Source: Bacteroidales bacterium (GTDB lineage: Bacteria; Bacteroidota; Bacteroidia; Bacteroidales; VadinHA17). From it: DNA of 64,000 nucleotides. The notes beneath the pieces were generated by a model, which saw nothing but the letters and a program-made list of their open reading frames with translations, was not told the DNA's origin and did no database searches. Location of the stretch: contig JAIVHO010000037.1 of assembly GCA_020201035.1 (NCBI GenBank), positions 1 through 64,000 of the forward strand, given 5' to 3'. The stretch's first letter is position 1. Every line of letters begins with the position of its first letter. Position numbers and translations under genes: made by a program. Positions 1 to 8,042 of the stretch are shown one piece after another.

Positions 1-170
1 TTTAAGATACCGAGCACCATCAGTGCAACCTCATCGCTACCAACCTGACTCCGGGCAAAACCAAACACAAAAAAGACAATAAGCGCCCCTATTAAGCTTA
101 AAACTCCAAACCCGATATGTAAAGCTGCAACAAAGGTTACATGCTTTCTCATGTCTCTTCTTCTTTCCAT
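1..170 (-). CDS. Partial membrane protein of unknown function (N-terminal 56 residues)
   Basis: Reading leftward from an ATG at 170, an open frame runs off the window edge, so only the N-terminus is visible. It starts with a strongly basic stretch (MERRRDMRKH), followed by a hydrophobic segment at about residues 12-37 that should be a membrane helix oriented with its N-terminus inside. A second hydrophobic stretch (VALMVLGIL) begins near residue 48 at the edge. It could be a small multi-pass membrane protein. I do not recognise the family. It diverges from the lipoprotein gene that begins at 509. Confidence 0.5.
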   Translation of the reverse strand, partial: MERRRDMRKHVTFVAALHIGFGVLSLIGALIVFFVFGFARSQVGSDEVALMVLGIL

Positions 171-508
171 GATAATACGTTTTATGATCTGTTTTATATA
201 AAGATAGAGAAATTTACAAAACGCTGCGCGGGAACAGGTATCAAATTAAAATTACTCCAGATGCAACCCATGTGATTACAAATTTGTCATGTATATGTAA
301 ATATGAATACGTGTTACCGGATTAAATAATGATTTTACATAAATTTGAATTTTTCCAATAAATATTAAAAGGGCTGTTCTGATACTGTTTTCAGCAGAAT
401 GTACCGTAGGTTTTTAAGGGGGAAAATGTAACACTATTTGATCTTTACACGATTTGATCTTTATAAGAAGCCTGAAAGTAAGTGCTTAATTAAACCCAAA
501 TATAAACC
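171..508. other. AT-rich divergent intergenic region
   Basis: These 338 bases lie between two divergently oriented genes. They are AT-rich and contain no open frame that looks coding. A TAAATTTG sequence at 340-347 fits the Bacteroidota -7 element (TAnnTTTG), but no convincing TTTG -33 element lies 19-21 bases upstream of it. Nothing else is apparent. Confidence 0.4.
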
Positions 509-739
509 ATGAACAAAAAATTGATGTTTGGCCTGTTTCTGACGGCGGTATCAGTTTCCTTCACAGGATGTGAGGGGCTGCTTGATGACTGTAAGGTATG
601 TTCGATCAACACCTATGAGGACGATCTGCTTATTCACAGTACAGATGAAACTGAGTATTGCGGGGCGCAGCTCGCAATTATCCTTTCAACACCTGAGGAG
701 GTTGACGGCAATCTGGTTTCCAGATGGGAATGCCGGTAG
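509..739 (+). CDS. Small cysteine-rich lipoprotein, unknown function
   Basis: This 76-residue protein has a lysine-bearing N-terminus, a hydrophobic core and the lipobox-like end SFTGC, so it should be lipidated on Cys21. The residues after the cysteine (CEGLLDDCK) include acidic side chains, as in the lipoprotein export signal that sends Bacteroidota lipoproteins to the cell surface. The mature part is only about 56 residues and keeps four more cysteines (near 28, 31, 51 and 75), enough for two disulfides. No family is recognised. The start is the only ATG ahead of the signal peptide. It is followed by a hairpin repeat at 756-790. Confidence 0.6.
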   Translation: MNKKLMFGLFLTAVSVSFTGCEGLLDDCKVCSINTYEDDLLIHSTDETEYCGAQLAIILSTPEEVDGNLVSRWECR

Positions 740-755
740 TGGTGCTTTGTTTTTT

Positions 756-790
756 TAATCCTCCTTCGCGTTCCGCTTAAGCGGACAAGA
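756..790 (+). repeat. Dispersed 35-bp hairpin repeat, copy 1
   Basis: This stretch, starting TAATCCTCCTTCGCGTTCCG, is nearly identical to 61189-61223. Its core TCCGCTTAAGCGGA is a perfect 14-bp palindrome. In the other copy the stem CCGC/GCGG is kept while the loop is TTCG instead of TTAA. It lies 17 bases after the stop of the small lipoprotein gene, with a T-run before it, so it may end transcription in the reverse sense or act as an RNA-stability hairpin. Confidence 0.6.
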
Positions 791-928
791 CAGTTCAAAG
801 ATTTTTTGACTTTTAAATATGAGTGAATCAATTTACCTTCAGCACATAAGAAACTTTATACGTTTTTAATGTGAAAAAGTTGTTAACAACAACCGCAATT
901 GTTAAACAATTTATCTAATTTCATATCG

Positions 929-936
929 TAAATTTG
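929..936 (+). promoter_or_regulatory. Possible -7 promoter element (TAAATTTG)
   Basis: The sequence TAAATTTG matches the Bacteroidota -7 consensus TAnnTTTG and lies 22 bases before the likely start codon of the receiver gene at 958. No clear TTTG is found 19-21 bases upstream, so the call is weak. If real, it would put transcription initiation near 943 and exclude the upstream TTG codon at 934 as a start. Confidence 0.35.
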
Positions 937-957
937 TTTCTGCAAAGAAGTTCCCTG

Positions 958-1380
958 ATGTATCCAAACCAGAGCCAAATAGATCTTTCCGGTAAAATGA
1001 TCGCCATTATTGATGACGATCTTGCCTCATTAAGGTATTTTGAAGTTCTTCTGAAGACTACCGGAGCAAGTGTAATTACCTTTATGAACGGCACTGATGT
1101 GATTGAATTTACCGGCAGGGGAATGAAGGATGTTGACATGGTACTGACTGATTATCTGATACCCTATATAAACGGTATCGACTGTGTAAGGCAGATCAGA
1201 AAGGCTAACCGGACCATCCCTGTTATTATGATAACTGCCTATTTTACCCGCGAATCAAAGGAGGAGGCTCTTCTTGCCGGATGCAATGAGTATATTCTTA
1301 AGCCTATAGTACCGGAAAAGGTACTTAACCTGCTGGAAAAGTACCTTGTCAATCCCGAATTTGCCCACTTAACATCCTGA
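958..1380 (+). CDS. Stand-alone response regulator receiver domain
   Basis: This protein of about 140 residues is one CheY-like receiver domain with no output domain. From the ATG at 958 the acidic pocket is D20/D21, the phospho-acceptor is D65 (motif LTDYLIP), the switch threonine is T93 and the conserved lysine is K115 (motif LKP). All residues needed for phosphorylation are present. An in-frame TTG lies at 934, but the ATG at 958 starts closer to the first strand and lies after a possible promoter element. No kinase is adjacent. It may relay phosphate within a phosphorelay or act by protein contact. It converges on the DUF2723 gene with an 8-base gap. Confidence 0.85.
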   Translation: MYPNQSQIDLSGKMIAIIDDDLASLRYFEVLLKTTGASVITFMNGTDVIEFTGRGMKDVDMVLTDYLIPYINGIDCVRQIRKANRTIPVIMITAYFTRESKEEALLAGCNEYILKPIVPEKVLNLLEKYLVNPEFAHLTS

Positions 1381-1388
1381 TCAGCACG

Positions 1389-4300
1389 CTACAGGGTATA
1401 TCTTTCGATATACTCCTGCACCATACTGTTTATTTCGTAACTTCTTTCATTTTCTCCGTGCTTCCCGAGAATCTGTCCGGTTCTGTTAAGGTTACTCAGT
1501 GCCGATTGTATCTCATTCTCAGCCATCTGTTTCAATCGTGCCGACAACGAAGTATAGTAATTGAGTCGCTCCCTGTAGTACTCCTCCATCTCTGATGAGA
1601 GTTCCAGAGCCTTCTGTGTGGCTCCTGCCTGCAGGTAGGCATCAATTATATCAGGCATAAACATATCCCAGGGCAGTTGTTCAAGGGGAAGTTCATCCAT
1701 TACGTAATCAAGCACCTCAAGCGCCCTTGAGTTATCACCTTCTTCAGCAAGTGCCTTGGCAAGACGGGCATAGTTGAGTCGTGCCCTTACAACGGTAAAA
1801 GTGCGCACATGGTAATAATCAAGGTAGACATCGGTATCTCTGGCATTCCCCCAGTTGAACCTGTTTATCAAATGATCATACAGAATATCCGTATCAATAC
1901 GTCCGTAATCAAGCCAGCTGTTATTATGTGATTTTATCGGGACAAGCCTGTATGCACTTCCCTCAAGCTGAAAATACTCCTCAAGACCAAATGCATCATT
2001 ATGGTAACCGGTTGCAAAGTAGACCGGCCTTTCCCAATCATTATGAGCAAGCATATCAAGGGTCATCATCTGGCTCTTAAGTATAGAATTTCCTGTAAGG
2101 GTTATATCAATCCAGGGGACTATCAGGTCTGCATCCTCAGGTTTTACCGTACCCGATCTGAGCACCTTCTCACGGTCAACGGGTATTCTGATTGTACGGG
2201 TTGGTATATAATCACGCTGTTCACCGTTCTGGAGAGTCAGCCTGGTTCCCGGATCATTACTGGCAATAAAATCTATCACCTTTTTTATCTCTACAGGTTC
2301 ATTAATCCTCTCATAGATAAAGACCTGATTGTTCACTCCATCATAATATTTTTCAATTGGCAGAGTAAGGGGAAGAGGCTCTGACTCATAGGCCTGCTTT
2401 TTCATTTGCTCAATATACCAGTCGGTATTAAAAAGCATCAGGTTGCATACCCTGACATCAGTCCGGATACCCCTAACCTCCTGTGTATACCAGAGCGGGA
2501 AGGTATCATTATCTCCGTTTGTAAAAAGTATTGCTCCGGGGGCACATGACTCGAGGTAGTTTCTGGCAATTGCAGGTGCTGTATAACGCCCTGAACGGTC
2601 GTGGTCATCCCAGTTCTGTGATGCCATCAGTGCAGGAACAGCAGCCAGGGATATTATTACGGCCAGCGGAGCTGCCAGTTTTTGTCCTGTCACCCTGGAG
2701 AGTATATCCCACACGAAAAGCACACCCATCCCTATCCATATTGAAAAGGCATAAAATGAGGCTGCATATGCATAGTCCCTCTCTCTGGGCTGGTTAGGGT
2801 ACTGGTTAAGATAAACCACGATAGCCAGACCAGTCATTATAAACAGGAGCGTAACAACCCAGAAATTACGTATATCCCGGTTCAGCTGATAATACAATCC
2901 TGCCAGTCCCAGAAGAAGGGGAAGAAGATAGTAGACATTTCTCGATGGTACATTTTTCAATCCCCCGGGAAGGCTCTCCTGTGGCCCTAAACGGGGATTG
3001 TCTATAAAAGGGATCCCTGATAACCAATTCCCGTTAAACGGTCCGCCTGTGGACTGTATATCATTCTGCCGGCCTGCAAAATTCCACATAAAATATCTGA
3101 AATACATAAATCCGGCCTGATAGGTAAACATAAAACTGAGATTCTCTCCGAAGGTGGGCTTATACTCAATCCGGCCCTCCCCCTCCGGAGATGATATCCT
3201 CACCGGCTTACCCTTTACAGGAACCCACTGCTTGTAAATCCGTACATGCCCCGGATCCTGACTCCACATCCTGGGGAAGAGAGTTACAAACCTTTCATCG
3301 TAGACAGGCTCGATTGACCTGTTGGTAATCTTATATTTTCCGTCAACAGGTGAATAGGTGGGCTTATCCTCCTCATATGACTCCAGCGGTGCATTGTAAT
3401 AGGGTCCGCTTACCAGTGGTCTGCTCCCATACTGCTCCCGGTTCAGATAGTAGAGCATACTGAATGCAGTGGATGGATTGTTCTGGTTCATTGGGGGCTG
3501 GGCGGCCGCTCTTATCATAATAACTGAAAAAGAGGAGTAGCCTATCATAATCACCAGAATCGATGTAAGAAAGGTGTTTAAAACGACCCTGTTACTACCG
3601 GCAAAATACCATATTCCAGCTCCGAAAGCGGCAATAATCAAGATATTAAGAATGGGGTTTCCCCCTATTGTCCATGCACCTGAAAACAGGAGCGTCAGAA
3701 ATGCGAAGAGGGCCATCCTGTTTCTGTCAGCACCGGACATAGTATATCTGATAGCGAGTATTATTGATATCACGAAAGCGATAATAAGAACAAAGAATCC
3801 GCTGTTATAGGGAAGGCCAAGGCTGTTCACGGTAACCAGTTCAATCCGTGAGGCAAGAAAGACAAAACCCGGAATCAGTCCGTACATTATAAAGGCAAGG
3901 ATAAGTACCGATATTATCAGCGATGTTGTCAGTCCCTTCCAGCTGAAGGTGAATTTTTTAAAATAATATACACATATAACGGCCGGTATTGCAAGCAGGT
4001 TAAGCAGGTGAACCCCGACCGAGAGTCCCACCATATAGGCAATAAAGATAAGCCATCTATCGGCATAAGGCCTTCCGGCCTCATTCTCCCACTTAAGTAT
4101 GGCCCAGAACGTTACTGCAGTAAAAAGTGAAGAGGTTGCATATACCTCGCCTTCAACAGCTGAAAACCAGAAGGTATCGGAAAATGTATATGCAAGTGCT
4201 CCTGTAAGTCCGGCTCCCAATATGGCAATAATCCTGCCTGCGCTCTCTTCCACACCTTCAGGTATAACTATTTTTCGTGCAAGATGTGTAACAGACCAGA

Positions 4301-4601
4301 AGAGAAACATTATTGTAAAGGCACTGGCAAGGGCTGACATAATGTTAACCATCAGCGCCACGTTGTCTAAGTCTGAAGCAAAGAGTGAAAAGAATCGTGA
4401 TAGCAGCATAAAAGTAGGTGCTCCGGGGGGGTGGCCCACCTCGAGTTTATATCCGGAAAGAATATACTCACCGCAGTCCCAGAGACTCATGGCGGGTTCT
4501 ACAGTCATAAGGAAGGTAACGGCTGCTATCAGAAAGGCTGCCCATCCGGCAGCAATGTTATAGAAGCGGTATGATTTCATCTGAGTAAAGTTCTTAACCA
4601 T
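1389..4601 (-). CDS. DUF2723 family membrane protein (GT-C-like glycosyltransferase)
   Basis: This 1070-residue protein starts with a helix-rich membrane domain of about ten or more hydrophobic segments (residues ~15-360 and ~575-660). The N-terminal region holds the family-typical segment EPAMSLWDCGEYI, whose acidic residues lie in the first extracytoplasmic loop as in GT-C transferases such as protein O-mannosyltransferases. A soluble region follows, with TPR-like helices near residues 930-1010. The family is characteristic of Bacteroidota and is proposed to transfer sugars from lipid carriers to proteins or glycans. That role is family knowledge, not shown here. Alternative starts lie at residues 1 and 8; both precede the first membrane helix. 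A short palindrome lies upstream at about 4624-4646. Confidence 0.85.
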   Translation of the reverse strand: MVKNFTQMKSYRFYNIAAGWAAFLIAAVTFLMTVEPAMSLWDCGEYILSGYKLEVGHPPGAPTFMLLSRFFSLFASDLDNVALMVNIMSALASAFTIMFLFWSVTHLARKIVIPEGVEESAGRIIAILGAGLTGALAYTFSDTFWFSAVEGEVYATSSLFTAVTFWAILKWENEAGRPYADRWLIFIAYMVGLSVGVHLLNLLAIPAVICVYYFKKFTFSWKGLTTSLIISVLILAFIMYGLIPGFVFLASRIELVTVNSLGLPYNSGFFVLIIAFVISIILAIRYTMSGADRNRMALFAFLTLLFSGAWTIGGNPILNILIIAAFGAGIWYFAGSNRVVLNTFLTSILVIMIGYSSFSVIMIRAAAQPPMNQNNPSTAFSMLYYLNREQYGSRPLVSGPYYNAPLESYEEDKPTYSPVDGKYKITNRSIEPVYDERFVTLFPRMWSQDPGHVRIYKQWVPVKGKPVRISSPEGEGRIEYKPTFGENLSFMFTYQAGFMYFRYFMWNFAGRQNDIQSTGGPFNGNWLSGIPFIDNPRLGPQESLPGGLKNVPSRNVYYLLPLLLGLAGLYYQLNRDIRNFWVVTLLFIMTGLAIVVYLNQYPNQPRERDYAYAASFYAFSIWIGMGVLFVWDILSRVTGQKLAAPLAVIISLAAVPALMASQNWDDHDRSGRYTAPAIARNYLESCAPGAILFTNGDNDTFPLWYTQEVRGIRTDVRVCNLMLFNTDWYIEQMKKQAYESEPLPLTLPIEKYYDGVNNQVFIYERINEPVEIKKVIDFIASNDPGTRLTLQNGEQRDYIPTRTIRIPVDREKVLRSGTVKPEDADLIVPWIDITLTGNSILKSQMMTLDMLAHNDWERPVYFATGYHNDAFGLEEYFQLEGSAYRLVPIKSHNNSWLDYGRIDTDILYDHLINRFNWGNARDTDVYLDYYHVRTFTVVRARLNYARLAKALAEEGDNSRALEVLDYVMDELPLEQLPWDMFMPDIIDAYLQAGATQKALELSSEMEEYYRERLNYYTSLSARLKQMAENEIQSALSNLNRTGQILGKHGENERSYEINSMVQEYIERYTL

Positions 4602-4923
4602 TTGATCACAATTGTTTAAATTTCAGAGAGCGGTTTCATTCGCTCCATGTCCCGTTTACCTTTTCAATAATTGACGTTGGCAGAACCGTAAGTCCGGTAC
4701 CTGTCGCTTTAAAGTGCAATATGCTGACTCCTTTAGCCATCTGTCAGATTGCGAATTTAATCATTTTTAAATTAATTGTCCTGACGCAAGGTCCGGGTTA
4801 GTAAACCGGCATGTCTGGTACAACCCGTCAACTCCGGTGCCACCCCCGGTGAACCTGTTCCTTTATAACTTGTTTCACTCTATATGATTGAAAATTGAAA
4901 TTCATTTCTAATTTTACCGCTGA
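4602..4923. other. Divergent intergenic region with a short hairpin
   Basis: This 322-base gap separates the divergent DUF2723 and zincin/barrel genes and should hold both promoters. No coding frame is visible. A GAGAGCG...TTCGCTC inverted repeat at about 4625-4645 resembles the hairpin core of the dispersed leader element found elsewhere in the window, but the flanking sequence does not match. No strong -33/-7 pair could be picked. Confidence 0.35.
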
Positions 4924-7821
4924 ATGATTAAAGCCATAAAGTATATCATCCTTCCGATGCTTTTACTGATCTCAAAGCAGTTAACGGCACAGTATTACGA
5001 AACAGGACAGGATCCGGCCGTACTTAAGTGGGAGATAATAAAAACCGATCACTTCAGGTTTATCTATCCGGTAACATACCGTCAGGATGCCATCAGGGCT
5101 GGCAGAATATATGAAGATGCCTGGAAGCTTATTTCTTCAGAGGTTCCCAAAAACAGGTCACTGAGGAGGTTCCCGGTAATTTTTCACAACTACTCCATTG
5201 AATCAAACGGATATGTTGCATGGGCCCCCAGGAGGATGGAACTCTACCCGCTTTCGCCGCAGGATAACCTGCCTATGGATCACCATCACCAGCTGGCACT
5301 TCATGAACTGACTCACGTGCTGCAGATGGAATCCCTGACCAGCGGAATCAGCAGGCCGCTGTCATGGTTGCTTGGTGAGCAGTATACCGGTGCACTTGCA
5401 ATCTTTACACCCTACTGGCTTCTTGAGGGTAATGCAGTGATCAACGAAACAAGATACTCCCTTTCGGGGCGTGGCAGGAGTCCTGATTTCGAAAAGGAGC
5501 TCAAGGCTCTGCTGCTTGAAGGGGAGGGCAAATATTCCTTTAGCAGAATGCTGCACGGGTCATACAGGGATTATACTCCCGACTACTACCAGTTTGGTTA
5601 TCAGATGAGTGTCTGGGGGATGGCTCTCTTCAACAGGGATATCTGGAATGACGCCCTCCGCTTTACATCAAAGGCTCCCTTTTCCCTCAACCCTGTAAAC
5701 TTCAGTCTGCGCAGGAACTACTCAACAACAAAAAACAGGCTTTACCATACCACAATGAACACTCTGGACTCTATCTGGCGAAGTCGTGAAAAGGAGATGC
5801 TCTTTACCTCTTTTGATACCGTTAACAACACTTTAAAAAGAGAATATACCAGCTACCTGTCACCGGTTGCCATTAATGAGAATAGCATTGCTGCAGTAAA
5901 AACAGGATTATCCAGGACTCCCTCCATTGTGCTTATAGACCGTAAATCGGGCCGCGAAAGAGTTCTTCACAGGCCTGGATATATGCAACCCTCAAGGATC
6001 TCAGCATCCATGGAACTGATTACCTGGGCTGAGATAAGAAAAGATCCCCGCTGGAGCAACAGAGGGTTCTCTATAATAAAAATAATTAACAGGTTAAACG
6101 GGGATGTACGCACCCTGACGCATCGTACCAGATATTTCTCTCCGGCCCTTTCAGGTGACGCATCCCGCATTGTTGTTGTTGAGAGCAGACCGGATAACCG
6201 TAACAGTCTGGTCGTTTTGTCAGCCGCCAGTGGTGAAATTCTCAAGCAGGTACCGCTTCCCGGGAATATCATGGCCCAGTTTCCTGCATGGGCGCCTGAT
6301 GACTCTGTGATAGTTTTTATCTCCCACTCGGGAGAGGGCGAGGGAATTATGACTCTTGATCACGATCTGGCCAATTTCACAACCATTATTCCACAACAGG
6401 TTGAGAATCTGGAGTCAGTAGCCATGACAGGCGATACAATTCTTTACACATCATCTGTAAGCGGCATAACAAATATTTACGCGATAACCCCCGACGGGGA
6501 ACGGTTTCGGCTTACCTCCTCAAGGTTCGGTGTTTCAGATATCTCCGTAAGAGATAACATGATCACATTCTCCGACTACTCTTCCTCGGGCAGTAACGCA
6601 GGAATAATTGATTCATACCGGGAGAGGCTGACAGCGGAGTTGCCTGCCCCGTTTACAACTCCTCAGGTTACGCTTACAGACAGCCCCGTGAAACTTGCAG
6701 AGCATAGTACTCCCGACAGCAGCAAGTTTATCCCAGGGCCATACCGCAAGGGGTTACATCTGTTCAATTTTCACAGCTGGATGCCTTTCTGGAGTGATAT
6801 AAACAATATTTCCACCGACAATCTGAATGTCAGTCCGGGAGTTACCCTCCATTCGCAGAACCACCTGAGCACAATGATCAGTTCTGTTGGTTATGAATAT
6901 CTTGACGGGGATCACCTGCTTCATTCAACCATTGCATGGAAAGGATGGTACCCCGTGTTCGAACTGGATATGACATATGGCGGCACACCGGCCATTATCC
7001 AGAACAGCAGCAATACGTCGGAGCCATCGGTGCTCAATCCCGGGCTCTTTGCCTCCGGCACAGTATATCTCCCGCTCCAGTTTAACAGGGGCCGGTTTAA
7101 CAGAACCCTGTGGCCCCAGGCAAGGGTCTCATATACAAACAACTACTTTTACGAAAGCGAGACAGGTCTGTATGATTACGGCCAGACACTCCTTTCGGCC
7201 CGACTCTTTTTCTCAAATACTCACCGGATGGCCTATCGTGATATATGGCCCAGATGGGGCCAGGTAATTGACCTTAACACCCGTTTTTCTCCTTCCGATC
7301 CTGATCTTTACGGGCCGGTGACATCAGCAAAGGCTCTTTTCTATTTTCCAGGTATAATCAGAAACCACGGTTTAAAGATTACCTTACAGCATGAACAGAA
7401 GGAGTTCAGAAAGCTGCTTACAGGCAACAGGATCACCCTTCCCAGGGGATACATAAATGTTATTCCTGAAAAGATATCTGCTTTCTCGGCTGATTACACA
7501 CTTCCGCTTCTCTATCCGGACCTGGGGATAGGTCAGCTGATATATATTCAAAGGTTAAGGGGAGAACTTTTTTATGATTATGCCATAGCAGAAGAGAACT
7601 ACTACTATCTTGAGGAGAACCTGATAAGCGGCAGTGAGGAGTTTATCTCATACGGCTCCGGACTGATGGCCGATTTCTACCTGCTGCGAATCCCTTTCAG
7701 ATTTACAGCCGGTGTAGAGGCAGCATGGTTACCGGTAAAAAATGAACCATGGATCAACTACCTGTTCAAGATAGATGTGTTTGGTTTTGTTCTGAATCGC
7801 GAAAATCCGGGAGGGTGGTAA
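4924..7821 (+). CDS. Secreted zincin-like / beta-propeller / outer-membrane barrel protein
   Basis: The 965-residue protein has a signal peptide (residues ~1-22, ending LTA). Residues ~30-290 resemble the peptidase MA (gluzincin) fold: HELTH at 127-131 supplies two zinc histidines and the general base, and E168 in WLLEGNAV is the likely third ligand. Residues ~300-590 contain TolB/WD40-like blades (for example FPAWAPDDSVIVF). Residues ~640-965 alternate aromatic beta strands and end in a hydrophobic strand, as in outer-membrane barrels. The predicted product is an outer-membrane-anchored metalloprotease or a sensor built from one. Its last codons lie in the first unit of a 68-bp tandem repeat, so the extreme C-terminus (NPGGW) may be recent. 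The substrate is unknown. Confidence 0.75.
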   Translation: MIKAIKYIILPMLLLISKQLTAQYYETGQDPAVLKWEIIKTDHFRFIYPVTYRQDAIRAGRIYEDAWKLISSEVPKNRSLRRFPVIFHNYSIESNGYVAWAPRRMELYPLSPQDNLPMDHHHQLALHELTHVLQMESLTSGISRPLSWLLGEQYTGALAIFTPYWLLEGNAVINETRYSLSGRGRSPDFEKELKALLLEGEGKYSFSRMLHGSYRDYTPDYYQFGYQMSVWGMALFNRDIWNDALRFTSKAPFSLNPVNFSLRRNYSTTKNRLYHTTMNTLDSIWRSREKEMLFTSFDTVNNTLKREYTSYLSPVAINENSIAAVKTGLSRTPSIVLIDRKSGRERVLHRPGYMQPSRISASMELITWAEIRKDPRWSNRGFSIIKIINRLNGDVRTLTHRTRYFSPALSGDASRIVVVESRPDNRNSLVVLSAASGEILKQVPLPGNIMAQFPAWAPDDSVIVFISHSGEGEGIMTLDHDLANFTTIIPQQVENLESVAMTGDTILYTSSVSGITNIYAITPDGERFRLTSSRFGVSDISVRDNMITFSDYSSSGSNAGIIDSYRERLTAELPAPFTTPQVTLTDSPVKLAEHSTPDSSKFIPGPYRKGLHLFNFHSWMPFWSDINNISTDNLNVSPGVTLHSQNHLSTMISSVGYEYLDGDHLLHSTIAWKGWYPVFELDMTYGGTPAIIQNSSNTSEPSVLNPGLFASGTVYLPLQFNRGRFNRTLWPQARVSYTNNYFYESETGLYDYGQTLLSARLFFSNTHRMAYRDIWPRWGQVIDLNTRFSPSDPDLYGPVTSAKALFYFPGIIRNHGLKITLQHEQKEFRKLLTGNRITLPRGYINVIPEKISAFSADYTLPLLYPDLGIGQLIYIQRLRGELFYDYAIAEENYYYLEENLISGSEEFISYGSGLMADFYLLRIPFRFTAGVEAAWLPVKNEPWINYLFKIDVFGFVLNRENPGGW

Positions 7822-7998
7822 TTCCTTTGCAACTAGCAGGTGCTGTTCCCGGGTTTGTACTAAACCACAAAAATCCAGGAGGGTGGTAATTCCTTTGCAA
7901 GAAGCAGGTGATGCTTCCGGAGTTGTACTAAACCACAAAAACCCAGGAGGGTGGTAATTTCTTTGCAAGAAGCAGGTGCTGTTCCCGTAGTTGATCTT
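7783..7998 (+). repeat. 68-bp tandem repeat (3 full units plus a partial fourth) across a gene's 3' end
   Basis: Units begin at 7783, 7851 and 7919, and a degenerate fourth begins at 7987. The first unit covers the last 13 codons and the stop of the preceding gene. Each later unit still spells the same C-terminal tail (VLN..NPGGW then TAA), though the 68-bp period puts each in a different frame. The spacer part (CTTTGCAA...AGCAGGTG) is also conserved. No terminator hairpin with a T-run was found after it. Confidence 0.85.
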
Positions 7999-8042
7999 CA
8001 CGGATTAGTGCTTAAGTGCGATAAGTGCACACGCTGATAATC

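Noticed and set aside
4625..4646. Possible fourth copy of the dispersed leader upstream of the DUF2723 gene
   Set aside because: Only about 20 bases around an inverted repeat resemble the leader hairpin. The AT-rich parts and the start-proximal sequence do not match, and the orientation cannot be settled from a palindrome.
7729..8001. A 90-residue minus-strand frame across the 68-bp repeats
   Set aside because: It owes its openness to the repeat units and the antisense of the barrel gene; its residues merely echo the repeat and show no signal or family.
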